Positions 23,500 to 36,251 of a DNA stretch of 64,000 bases are shown here, piece after piece (the first letter of the stretch is position 1; each line of letters opens with the position of its first letter). A program made the translations under genes and the position numbers. The stretch comes from Mallotus nudiflorus (taxonomy: Eukaryota; Streptophyta; Magnoliopsida; Malpighiales; Euphorbiaceae), in contig CANTUR010000069.1 in NCBI GenBank assembly GCA_947683625.1, positions 620,001 to 684,000 of the forward strand, in the 5' to 3' direction. The notes under the pieces are model-generated. The model searched no databases. It was not told the origin of the DNA and saw only the letters and a program-made list of their open reading frames with translations.

Positions 23500-25231
23500 G
23501 ATATTTGTGGAATTTATTGGTTTTTAATAGATTTATTATATTATTTGTATTTTTGGTAAATTGTGGACTTTGGTTGGGAATATTGTGTAGTTCCAAGTCC
23601 CAACCGAAGGTTTTGTATATTTTGTGTTTGGAAGTGCGTTTTTCTTATAGGACCGACTCTACTTTTTAGTAGAGAGATGTCCGTTTTACAGAGAAAGCTC
23701 TACCGAATTTTTGGTAGAATTCTCGTAAAATGTGATATCGGGTCGATTTTGAAATTTTATGTCTGTTTGTGTTCCGTATTCCTAGATCGAGTTTCTTTAG
23801 AAATATAAGTTAGATTTATTCTGATTGTTGTTATTATTTTATTGTTTAGTTGTGCCGAGACCGAGGTCTAGTGCACCGGACCCGTTGAACCAGTGTCAAG
23901 GAGCACAAACTTGTGAGTTGTTATTTTATATATACATCGCACTTAGGTTGCATGTTTTAGAATATATATACATCGCACTTAGGTTGCATGTTTTAGAATA
24001 TACATGTTTTGAATTGTATTTATTCATAAATTGCTTTATTAAATGTTTAAGTATATTTTAGGTCTATTTTTAGTATATTTTTGGTATATTTTAAAAGAAA
24101 TGCATGTGATACTATTGATTTATACTTAAATTATTTTTAAGTATATTATTGGTTTATTTTTGATATATTTCATATTTGATTTGAATTTATCTGACATATA
24201 TATACTCGAAATATATTAGTTTATTTTAGGTATATTTCTAGTATATATATGGTTTATTTATCATTATGAATGTCATTCTGCATTACTTATTTTCCTGTAT
24301 GAATGTTTTATTTTAAATGAAGGATATTGATAAAACGTGCTACATATTGGGCAACACTAAGACCATGTACGTACTAGTGCGATAGATTTAGGGTTGAGTG
24401 AGAATCATTTGTGGTATTATGAATTAATTAAGACTGATTGATTGACTAACTGATTTGATATATGATGTGATTAATAATGTGGTGCTGGAGCTCAGTCGAC
24501 CTAGTGTCTCAAGGCCAATTATACTAACAGTCAGACTGTTGGAGCTTGATTGACTTAGTGTCTCGGGGCCAGTCTACTGTCCATATGGAATAAGTGAATT
24601 TATTTGGAATTACATAAGCCTGTATGGCTAGAGTGATGTTATTGTTGATTAAGGTTGCGATTAAATAGGGTTCTATTTGTTCCTTCATAAACTTATGTTT
24701 TTCAGTATTTATATATAAAGTGATTTTCAGCATTCGTGTGAAATGCTTGTATATATATTTATTATATACAAATGATTGATTATTTTTGACATTAGGAAAT
24801 ACATGTATATATTTTGTAACAATTCACTCAGTAAGGTCTGACTCCCCTCAATTGATTTTTCAGGAGACTCTTCTTCTTTAGACCTCAACAGTAGACCCAT
24901 CCGTCGGATTTCTTCAGCCCCGGCTTGTTTATGTAAATTATCTACTTGACTTTATTTGTACTCTAGAAAATTGCAGTAGTGAGTTGTATTTTGTACTTAT
25001 TATATACTGGTTATGAATTCAGAGGCCTTTCTTTGAATATTGTATTATACATTTTATTTTATTATATGATAGAAAGTTTATTTTTATTATATTGGTTTGA
25101 GATTTAAATTCTGATGCATATTTTATTTTAATTATTGCATGCTTTTATTTTTTAAGGTTTGCTACCGATTCCGGATTCAAAAGAATTCTCATTCCCTAGC
25201 ACCGGTCATGACTCATGATTTAGGTCGTGCA
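23500..25231 (+). mobile_element. 5'-truncated LTR of the 3.2-kb family
   Basis: Collinear with roughly 51590-53231 of the complete solo LTR and ends GGTCGTGCA, a decayed GGTCGTGACA. It includes the conserved TTTTACAGAGAAAGCTC region near 23686 and the duplicated GGAGCTC segment near 24486-24570. The 5' half is missing. A private 36-bp tandem duplication lies at about 23930-24000. Confidence 0.7.
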
Positions 25232-25993
25232 CTTTCAATATGTACTAGGAATGATTTTAGTAGCTTTAGGGATGTATTAATTAACTTTCTTTTTGCTTAG
25301 TTAAAGTCTAGTTTTTTGCATATGGATTTTAAATTTGTGTTTCATGATATTCAATATCTAGTTATGTTGAGACCGATAGGTGATGCATGCCTTGTGTTTA
25401 ATGTTTAATTTGAATATTCACATAAGTTATTTTAAGACCGAGAGGAGATTAATAACTTAAAATTTAGTTTAAAGTCTATTAAGTTTAATTGAGTTGAGAG
25501 ACCTTTTAAATATTTAATATTGCATAAATTACCTTGTGTTGGAAATTTAGTTAAGGATTTGATTAGTTCGGCTTAGCAAGGTGAGAGTCCATGAGTTTAT
25601 ACTATCAATTGAATTAATTAAATTATCTTGTAATTTCTGGAGAGAGAATTATAACATTATTAGTGGTAAGTATCATATGTAAAAATTTAGATTAGATTAA
25701 GTAATGTTTGTTAGTTAATGTAGTAAACTCCAAAGTGAAAAGTTAATTTCTAATACATGCTTTCATTATCATTGTTTTTTTGAATTTGTTTAAATTAATT
25801 TAATTTAGTTTTGATTTTTAGCTATTATTCAGTTTTAATTTAATTTTTCAAACTCTAAATTTTCATTGATTTATTTAGACAAATAATTAACTAAATGAAT
25901 TAGTAATCAGTATTATTTTTCATGGGAACGGTAGTTGTACTTAATTTACTATATTACTTGAGCGAATCATATACTTGCGGTTAGCACCAACCA
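25232..25993 (+). mobile_element. Probable LTR remnant
   Basis: The 3' end reads CATATACTTGCGGTTAGCACC, the motif seen at many plant LTR ends, preceded by AT-rich LTR-like sequence with a general resemblance to 13500-14300. No 5' boundary or target duplication is visible. Confidence 0.4.
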
Positions 25994-26009
25994 CTTAACA
26001 TAAGAAAAA

Positions 26010-26375
26010 TTTATCAAAAATGTTCATCTTTTTTATTTCTTTCTTCAATTTTGCTTTTTTTTTAAAAAAAAATTATTTTCTCCTTATTATTTTCTTCCTC
26101 CTTTTCTTTTCTCTCTTTATTTTTATTTTTATTTTATTATCATTTTGATTCTTCTCTCATTCTTTGTTCTTTTTCCTTTTTTTTTTTAATTTTTATTTTC
26201 TCCTTTTTTTTGTTTTCTCTCATTTTTTCCTTATTTTTTGCTTTATATCCTTATTTTTTCCTTTTCTTTTTATTTTTTTGTCTTATCTCCTTCTTTTCTC
26301 CTTTACCTTTTATTTTTATTTTTACTTTTTCATTTTTTTTCTTCTCATCCTCTTCTTTTTTCTGTTCATTATTTT
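26010..26375 (+). repeat. Pyrimidine-rich low-complexity tract
   Basis: About 360 bp are almost entirely T and C on the + strand. The 77-codon open frame inside is a by-product of composition and is not a gene. Confidence 0.7.
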
Positions 26376-27200
26376 GTATAAATTAATTATCATATAGATT
26401 TTATATTAATACATCAAGTTCATTATAAAAAGATAATTTGTAAAGACTATATATTAGATTCATTATAAAAAATAATTTGAATGACAAAAAATATTAATGT
26501 CACAAAAGATGATATTTTTTAATTATTTTCTAATATTGCAACAAAATATTGAAAAATATTTTCGGAATGGTTAGTTTCCTTTTCACTATATTACTTTAAA
26601 ACTGAAAGACCCTATGATCCCTAAACTTTAAAAAGAATGATATATTATTATTATTATTATTATAAAAATAATTTTTTTTAAACTAATTTTTTTTTGTTAA
26701 TAAACACTAAACATTAAAAACGTTAAAAAAAAATTTTAGCTGTTATCAGTTAGAAAATCTTTTAACTAACGAAAAATAAAATTATTTTTCTGTTTTTATT
26801 TATTTAGTTAGAAAACATTATTGATTTCTGATAAAAAAGAACAAAATAATGTCCTTTATAAGTATTTTAAATGGCAAAATATGTGTACATCAAGATGAAG
26901 AAACTACGAATTGAATCCTGCACTCTGTATTTCCTCCCTTGTGATGTTGTGATTTTACCATTTGATTTATGATAAAAAAATAATAATAATTTAGTCATTT
27001 TATTTTTGAAAATATAGTCATTTTATTATATAACCTACTATGTGCATTTCATGCTTTTTTTTATATATAAATTATAACACCTAATTATGATTAAAAAAAA
27101 TAATTAAAATATTAAATTCTAACACTGTATTGGAGAATCTGGCAAGAGTAAAAGAAGGACAAAACAGGAAGTCTCAGTGAAAAGACGAGAGTCGAGAAAG
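26376..27200. other. AT-rich region upstream of the UBAC2-like gene
   Basis: Contains an ATT microsatellite near 26645 and poly-T stretches. The promoter and 5'UTR of the downstream gene must lie in its right part, but no single TATA box can be singled out. Confidence 0.4.
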
Positions 27201-29669
27201 ATGAACGGCGGCCCCTCTGGTTTCAGTGAGTTTCTGATCGATTATTTATCTCCTGTTGACTATTACAGATTTGAAAAATGATTTTCAAATATTTTTGGGT
27301 AACAGACAATGCACCAGTCACCAGAACATTCATTATCGCTTGTGCCCTTTTCACTCTCTCGTTTGGGATCCAAGGCGGCTTTAGAAAGCTTGGATTATCC
27401 TATCAGGTGCGTTGGCTAAATCAGGATCATAGCTTTTCTGGGTTTTATTTGTTTTTTTCGAAATTGTTGATTTTTGCTGTGTTAGCTAAAGCATTAGCTT
27501 TTTGTAAGCTTGAATTGAAGTTAAGAAATAAGCTTCTATTGGCCATTTGTTTTCTTTTCCTTTGAGCTTGATGTTGGTAGAAACAAAAATTCGCCTATTT
27601 GTTTATAGTTGAGATCAGGGACTTTTTGAGATGGAAAGAGTGGATAATTTAGATTTGTTTATGTGACATTGTAGGTTAAGATCAAACAAGATTTTGATAG
27701 TGGTAGGAAAAGATGATGAAACATTAACACTAAGCATGGATTGAGGGGAAGTAAGGGAGAAGGGAAGGGTAATCAATTTTAAAGGTTTAAGTGGGATAAT
27801 ACTCGTGCAAAATTATTACAGGATTGGAGCTGGGATGTTGCTGTTGAGCAATTCATGCTTGATTTTGGAGATGCATTAATGGGAAATGCATTGAAATTTT
27901 TTTTTTCCCCATTTAAGTGTTTATGGATTGAGGGAAATGCATTTAGTTTTATTCCGTTCAAATGTGCTTAGCTGTTTCTTGGCATTTTATCATCAGAAAT
28001 GATTAGTTGTGCATATATCATGTCATTGCAACACCACATGAGAGTTCTTGTATGATGACTATATATGGAAAATTATTTGCCTCAATGTGGTGTGTCTGGA
28101 GCATGCTAGATAAACAATACCTACGTTTACTCTCACCCTCTTCTCTTGTTTGTATAATTTGAATTATTGTTTTGTACCTTATAGCATTCATCTAGTGGGC
28201 ATAGAGTGCACATATTGAATAGCAATATTTTTCATCATCCTTGCATATTTTTATATTCCTTTGCATAAGTTATTTTCATGACCACAATAACATTTCAGAG
28301 TTAAAATTTTATTGCATTTAGTTACCTTCTAAAATATTTGCCATATATGTGGTTGCACAAGTTGAGGTTATCAATATCATAACAGCAATAGCTGCAATTA
28401 TGGTTAATGTGTTGGGTCATACTTGGGGATTTTAATTTTAGACTTATGTACAAAGCAAAGCGAGAAAGGCCTAAGCTTTCTTGTAGAAATATTACCAAGG
28501 CAGTTCATTGTTAATCCACAAATGTAGGACTTGTTGACTCATCAATAAGGAACTGAATCCAACTAAACTTAAAATCACCCACATGAATGCTAGATTAGAT
28601 ATGTACACATTTGTTTAACTCATAAACTGACCTTGAACATAATTCTGCATCATTAGGTAACAAAAAGTTTGGCAATTTAATTATTACCTTTACTAGATTT
28701 TTTCCCCCTTTTCTGGTTTATTTCAGTTGGTTTCAAAGCCATGGTGTAGCTTCGTATGGGGAAATAAAAGAAAAGAACCTCCACTTCCTTGTTCTCATAC
28801 AAAATGCTCCTCTTTTACATTGCACAATACATTTTTGAGAATTGGGAAGAAGACACAATTTTCTGCCATAATGGATGAATCTATGCTAAGTCTTTCACTT
28901 CCGACAGATTTGTGTTTTGGCGCCCAAAGAAATTAAGAATCAGTTTTTAACAACTGATTTTAATTGAAACAATCTGAATTAGACAGAGAAATAAAGGATA
29001 ATGGCTAACTTGTTTGTTTGCGATCCCTTGAACACACTTACACAGGTCCTCATGCAACATGTGACATTGATGTAGTAGGCTCTTCTTGTATGAGGTGCCA
29101 TGAGTTCTCAACTTTAAAGCTTGTATGCACCTCATTACATTTAACTTTTTCTTTATCACAGGATATCTTTGGGAGGTTGCGTATATGGAAGCTTATTGCT
29201 TCAGTTTTTGCCTTTTCATCCACACCAGAGCTCTTGTTTGGATTATATCTTCTATACTATTTCAGGGTCTTTGAGAGACAGATAGGTTCCAATAAGTATT
29301 CGGTGAGACACATTTAAGATAAATGCCATAAGTTCCTTGAGGATTGTGTTTTGACTTTTGAATTTACATGACATAAGACATGAATTGTTGTTGATATAGC
29401 ATTATTTTTTTTTCCTCCCTTACACTTAGAGAATACACATGCATAATGGTAATGCATATGTATTTTTGTAGTTTTCATCCATTTTTATTTTTACTCTTTG
29501 TTTTTTTATTTTTTATTTTTTTTTGAAAATTTTTACTCTTTTTTTAGGAACATTAACTTAAAAGTCATTTTTAATGCTAATTTCCTTTTGGCTGTTTTAA
29601 CATCAATATATATATATATATATTTTTGTTACATTTTGTAATAATTTTCATGCTATAGCTCTTATCGTT

Positions 29670-29711
<42 letters not shown>

Positions 29712-31280
29712 AAAGACAAGGATCAAATGAAGAATCTTTCAAAAAGGGTTGAATAAAGGGAGAAAATGAGGTCTTTTGGTGAATCGAATAAATGAAGTCT
29801 TTTACTTTTGAGTTTGGATATGTCACTTCATTTTATTAGTTTTTATTCCCTTTTAATATTTGATTTTATCTCAACTTGTGCAGGTATTTATTTTGTTCTC
29901 TATTATAGTTTCATTACTTTTTGAGGTTCTTACACTAGGACTCCTTAAAGGTATGTGCTTGTCATACCTTTTCATATTTTTTTCATTCTATTTTCTAAAC
30001 CTGCTTCTCATTAGTGATTTCTTTAATCCATAAATTTGCAATGTGTAAATTAAAATAGGTAGGGCTGAGTGCATATATCCATACCTCCTCAACTTGTATA
30101 AATAAAGCTTAAAGAACAAAAGAATTCTATTCTTTGCTTCTGTTTTTAGGTTTGGCCATTTTCTTAAAATTTTACCAGTAAATACCTGAAACTTTGCCAT
30201 TGATTTCAACTTTTGCAATCAGGTTCAAATAGACAAAAAAAATTTGTTTTGTCATTCAATCTAATAAAATCTTAATTTAATAAATATCCCCATTTACCTT
30301 ACTTTCTCACTCTCTGTCTTGCTCTTAGTCGACATGGATCTGATCCCTTCTTTACAGGCCCAGCGTAATTATTTGTTGTTAAATACAGCTTTTTACTCTC
30401 CCATGGCTTTGGGACGGTCTTTTGTCTTTGTAGTTCCACCTTGACATAGATTGAGAGATTGCAAAGTACAGATTTTGACATCTTAAATGGAAGAGAGAGG
30501 AGTGAGGGGAGAATAAGCTTGTATTTCATCTCTAGGAAATTAAAGTTTTATTTAACTCTTTTTTTTAAATTTATTGCCAATTGAGATATGTTTCAACTGC
30601 TGATGAATTGATATACTAAAAAAAATGGCCAAAACTGAAAATGTGCCCAAAGCTGGTCAAAAATAATTTTTTTAAAGAAAGAAAACCCTCGTCTTTGAGA
30701 GCCTCACCACATCTATGAGTAAATTAATTAGAGAATTGACATCTTCTTAAACAATAAACAAGGTGAACCTTCTATTTTTTTTCGCCTTAATGTGGGACAA
30801 TGTTATGTGAATAAGTCTACAGATCTGTTTTCTTTCAACACTTATATAATCCTTACTCATTTAGACCATTTCCATGAATTTCTAACTCACAAGATTCTAG
30901 TAAGGTAATTCAGTTTTTATATTATGTACTCCATGTTGTGAATGTTTAGCATGCTCCTTGTTGATGTGCATGACACATCCTGCAATGACCTCATGTGCAA
31001 TCTGTCATTTTATCAAGAAAAAAGAAAAAAAATCTTTTAATTTAATCCACAAATGCTAGAAAGAGTGTTTGTCTGTGTGTATATATATTACTCAAAACCC
31101 TCATAACTGTAATGTTATCCTACATTTACAAGCAAGTTTCATGGAGTCCTTCTGAGCCCAGCAGCCCGCACTACCCCCCTCTTTCCTACATATTTTTGTT
31201 TTCTATCTTTCCTTTATATTTTCTAGGATATTCAATGTATTTGAAGAACTGGTATCAATCATCTCGTAAGAGTATATACA

Positions 31281-31313
<33 letters not shown>

Positions 31314-34300
31314 GTATATATATAGAATTTACTCAAAACCCTCATAACTGTAATGTTATCCTACATTTACAAGCAAGTTTCATGGAGTCCTTTTGAGCCT
31401 TGCAACCTGCACTAACCCCTGGCTTTCCTACATACTTTTGTTTTCTATCTTTCCTTTATATTGTCTATGTTATTTAATGTATTTGAAGAACTGGCATTAA
31501 TCATCTCTCAAAAGTATGTTTACAATGTAAAACAACTTTTGCACTAGAAAGTGGAAATAACTGGAATTACATATGAGCTGAGTTACATATGGAAGTTCTA
31601 GTGTTCTTTTGCTCCATTGACTTAGGAAAGCTTGCAGATTGAAATGATAGTTGGGTCTAAGGGTTGATTTAAAAGATGGAAAGACAAGAAATTTAGGTAA
31701 ACATCCAGAAGTTGTAACTGAAAATCTAGGAGGCAAAATAGTGAAGGGGAATTGGTGATAGGGACTATTCAATAAAATATCACAAGCATTGGTACTCATA
31801 AAATCAAAGTGTTAAAGTTAACCATAAAAGCATCAGATTTTTTTTTTTTTTTTCAAAAAAAGTCCTAATTTTATGAGCATTTGCAGTTTTGAAAATTGGA
31901 AGGCATATGAGTTTTCCAGACCAACCACTCAAAATAATTTCATAAGACAGCTCCTGTTCCTGTTAATCTTACAAAAATGCCTGCAGGATTCCATAATAAA
32001 TATAGGCTATAAAGTACAAAATAATGTCCGGAATAAACCCTATTTGACATATAGACTGTAACTAAATTTTTTGAGGTCCTTGTTTGCACCATCCACGTAA
32101 ACATAGCAAAAAAAAAAAATTGCCCCTCATTGTCTTTTTTGTTTACTTTCTTTTTGATATGCCGTATCTGACATATAGAACATAACTTAATTTTTTGAGC
32201 TCCTTGTTTGCGTCATCCATAAAAACACCTTAGCAAAAAATTGCCCCCCATTGTCTTTTTTTGTTGACTTTCTTCTTGATATGTTGTGTATTTTTCTTGT
32301 TTTCTAATATGTTGCTTGTTGGGGCTTTGGTTTTTCTTTTTCTCCTAAATATCGTTTTGTTTTCCTTGATTCTAAGAACCCTGCTGAAAGTTATATTAGA
32401 TCTGTTATGTGTCCATAAGCTAGATTTCAGGCATCTTGGTTTTCCATATATTGGTAGTGATAATATACTTCCCCCTATTTCGGGAGATGAATGGCCGTAA
32501 TCTTTATGGCTGCTTGGAATATGATAAAAAAAGTGTAGTATGTGCTTTTTTTTTTTTTTCCAGCTTGTACATTCTAGTGTTTGCATTGCTATATTTAGAA
32601 ATTAGAATATTAAGTAAAAAGTACTTTCATAATTTTTGTTGTCATGCCTGGGGGATCTGATTAGGGTGCATACCACTTGCTTTTCTTCAAATATGCAGAT
32701 TCTAGGCCTTACATTATTTGGAATATTTGAAAACATTATGATCGTGATCCATTCTTGTTGTGTGTGCTATTTCCTGGATTGTGTTTATTTAAAGGATGTT
32801 TCTCATGTAAGGGCTCAATGTTTGTTAATGTTCTTTTATGTGTAAATTTGAATTTCATTGTTACTCCATCCCAATACTATAGACGTAGCTTACTTTTATC
32901 CAGATTAAGAAAAGGTAGTTAATATAGTTGAAGCAGAGTCTTTAGCTAATAAACCATTTGATCAATATTAGACAACTCATATTATTTTACTAAAGTTAGA
33001 TTTTTTAGATGAAAATGCATATTACATAGATGATTCTTTTCAAAAAAAAAAAAAAAAAGGGCCTAATATTTGGGATTAATAAAAGTGAAAGTGAGCCTAT
33101 AGTTTCAGGTAGGAGGGAGCATTATTTTATTAGAGTACATTTCCCCTTGCTCTGCTTTGATGATTTTAGCTACACATTTATATGTATGTTTTGGTTTATG
33201 CAGATTCATCTGCAAACCTACTCTCATCGGGACCTTATGGTGTAATATTTGCTTCATTTGTGCCCTTTTTCCTTGACATTCCTGTATCAACACGATTTCG
33301 TGTTTTTGGCTTGCACTTCTCTGACAAGTCTTTCGTATACCTGGCTGGTCTTCAGGTAAGCAGTAGAAATTTATTTATTGGTTTGACTTTGACTTCATCC
33401 ATTTCTCTGTTGGTTCTCACTTTCTATTACTGCTTGCTTTTTATCTCCAGAAGATCTAATTTCATATTTGATTTTTCAGCTGCTATTATCATCCTGGAAG
33501 AGATCTTTCTTGCCAGGAATGTGTGGTATCTTTGCTGGATCATTGTACCGTCTCAATCTTTTTGGCATACGGAAGGCCAAGGTTACTCCTTGATGTTATC
33601 GCTGTCCTAAATAGTAGATGATAGCTTTATTTTTCATCCTCTCTGCAACTTTAAGTCAAAAGGAATTGCTTTCAAGCAAGCTTCACCTAATTTATTTCCT
33701 CATCTTAGGCTAGATGCTCACATAAGGAAATAATAAAAGTGAAATGGCATCAAACTTCAACTTAACTGAAATAACAATCCTTTATCTGTATAATTTATGA
33801 AATGATTCTATGGAGCAAGAGCACTGGTGGGTTAACATTTTTTATTCCTGTTGGTAACGTAGGTTAAGTTTGTCCTGATTTGTGGTTGTATAGTGTGTGC
33901 ATATTTTGTCCTTCTGTGCTTGCTTTTTCTATAGGATGTACATCTAAGTAATGCATTTCAATCCAACTGTTTATAAAATTAGTGTTTGAATCTGACTAAA
34001 GTTACTAACATGAATACATGACTGAGCTTTGCTACCTATTTGCTACAGTTCCCAGAGTTCATAACTTCCTTCTTCTCACGGCTTTCTTGGCCATCTTCGG
34101 GAAGTCCACATGGAGCAACAACTAGAAATATCACAGGAAATATGCCGTCCCACCCAGGTCAACATGTAGAGGTGAGCAACTTTGCTAAATCTTCTTACTC
34201 TGCATTTTCACCTCCATAGATAGCTAAAAAATTTTGTCCATCTTTCATAATTTTGTTAGGAACCATTGATGGTGGGTTAGTGAGAACTGATCATTTTATG

Positions 34301-34613
34301 TTAACGTTTTTCAATGGATATTTGAAAAATACTTTTAATCATATACTGAGCTTTCTTGCAGTAATTCATGTCTTTGTGAGGGTGAGGAGGTGATTGCTGA
34401 CCTCTTTTTCTTCTTTTGAAAAAACTTGTCTTTTTTTTTTTTTTTCAGAGAACCTATCCTACTCCCTTGATTCCTTCAGAGCCATCAGAGGAGTCAATTG
34501 CCACTTTAGTTTCTATGGGTTTTGACAGGAATTCAGCTAGACAAGCACTTGTGCATGCCAGAAATGATATAAATGCAGCAACAAACATCCTTCTGGAAGC
34601 GCAGTCCCACTGA
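27201..34613 (+). CDS. UBAC2: UBAC2/rhomboid-like ER membrane protein with UBA domain
   Basis: Eight exons joined by GT-AG introns in consistent phase: 27201-27225, 27306-27406, 29162-29302, 29884-29950, 33204-33355, 33480-33581, 34049-34171 and 34449-34613. They give 291 aa. The start ATG opens MNGGPSGF, matching the N-terminus of plant homologues as I recall them. Residues ~15-190 form hydrophobic membrane segments of the rhomboid-like (pseudoprotease) fold. No GxSx serine motif with a matching histidine is evident, so it is probably not a protease. Residues ~249-289 form a UBA domain with MGF at 260-262. Known of the family: ER membrane proteins that bind ubiquitin and act in ER-associated degradation or trafficking. 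The intact frame and splice sites indicate a functional gene. The 3.2-kb intron 4 contains duplications. Confidence 0.93.
29673..29708 (+). repeat. Poly-T run in intron 3 of the UBAC2-like gene
   Basis: About 36 consecutive T residues, 175 bp before the exon 4 acceptor. Low complexity; its length is likely to vary. Confidence 0.8.
31088..31520 (+). repeat. 241-bp tandem duplication in intron 4
   Basis: TTACTCAAAACCCTC at 31088 recurs at 31329, and about 190 bp of each copy align, with scattered differences. The first copy has an extra TACA microsatellite (31276-31310) at its end. Confidence 0.85.
32045..32292 (+). repeat. 124-bp tandem duplication in intron 4
   Basis: TGACATATAGA at 32045 recurs at 32169. 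Both copies run through TTGCCCC...CATTGTCTTTTTT to TTGATATG. Confidence 0.85.
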
Positions 34614-36251
34614 AGCAACATTCATGTAAACGTGGTGAAAATGAAGGAACATTGAGTTGGAAGGTGAAAACTATAATCTGATGACACGGTAACCTAACAC
34701 ATGCATCCAATCCGAAGACTAGGCTGATATATTTTCCAGAACTAATCAATCAAGGTGCTCCTATCATCATTCGGAAGCATTTTCCTTTGTTTTTTTAGTC
34801 CCTGTTCATTTTGAAATAGTGATTAGTTAAGACTAGTATTCTTATACCAATGACCAAAACTTAGGATGCTGTACAATTGTTTACACCTTATCGGGGAACC
34901 ATAATGCAAATACAGAGTTGCCTTCTCATGAGTGCAGCCTGTTGGTGCCATTGATTTTTTATGGACATTTAATTAGAGGGTAAGTGTACAGAAAACACTT
35001 TTTGTTAAAGAATGAAATTTGCAGCTTAACCAATGAAGACAGAAGAAGCATGCTTCTGGGAAAAAGTTGATACTATGTTCCAAAGTCTTTCAAGCAAAGC
35101 CACATGCCATTTCCGGACACTTATTGCTAGTACATTCTCCATTGTATCCTCGAGAAATAACGTTCTATGGTACTGCTGAGTGAATAATATATCAAGGCAT
35201 TGTTAATAAGCACGCACTACGGTCATGCTACGCGTATGTCACGGAGATTTTATCATATTCAATTTTTTTTGTATCTTTGGTGCTTGATAGTAATGGCCAA
35301 AATCCTGTTAGGTTTTAACATTTTGTAGAAGAAAACGACCTGGTGAAAATGAACACATGGAAAATGGTCATCCAATGATTATGAGAGGAGCTTTGATTTT
35401 TCATGTGCAAATTTTTCACAATACAATGTGGCCTTTGCAGATTTTCGCAAGTGCACAATGAAATCCTAGACAACATAAAAGCAGTCACGATAAAGAAGCT
35501 TACCAGCAATTCTCTTCATGCTATGTGAAAAGGGTTTTAATTTTGGATTGAAATCTTCTTAGTACACACCCAAAACCATGCATGACAGCTTGCTGATTCA
35601 TTTTTTTTTCTTTTTTGTCCATGAAGAGATAACCTTTCAGGTTGATATTTCAATTTTGTATTTTAATTTTAAGTAAACTGACGCATTACACTGGAATTTG
35701 TAGAGAAGAGGGAGGTAAACAAATTAACAGCATGACCGGTCCGCTCAAAACCAGAAAAAAAGGGCAACCAAAATGAAAAGGCACGGCAAGTGCATACAAG
35801 CACATCAATGAATACACAACATATGAGAAACAAGGAGCGACTAATGATAAATTCGAGATAATAAACAAAGCCAAGGACTTGAGAAATGAAAAGACGTAAG
35901 TTACTACAAATAAAAATTGATGTACAGGAGATCCCCTCCCATTCATTCCAGTTTGTAATCTCTATTAAAAGATATTTTAGGTTGTTTCTTTCTTTTTTTA
36001 AAAAAAAAAAAACAGCAGAACCTTTAAGACAGCAGCATAAATCTGATCTGTTCAAGCACATTGCTAAGGTGGCATGATCAAATGAGATTCTGCAAGTACA
36101 AGACAACAATTACCTAAAGTTGCACATGCCCATCTTCAGATCATCAATATTTGCAGATAATATTCTTTGTCAACACTGTCATTTTTATTGAGATTGATGG
36201 GTACATCATTACTTGGAGATAAGTCGACAATATTTTCTGCCTCAGCATGCA
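34614..36251. other. Convergent intergenic region
   Basis: It must hold the 3'UTRs of the two converging genes. I see no other gene, RNA or clear repeat here beyond short A/T runs. Confidence 0.5.

Noticed and set aside
26164..26397. 77-codon open frame rich in Phe
   Set aside because: It is low-complexity pyrimidine sequence with no start context or domain.
33182..33610. 142-codon open frame
   Set aside because: It reads through exon 5, intron 5 and exon 6 of the UBAC2-like gene; the spliced model explains it.
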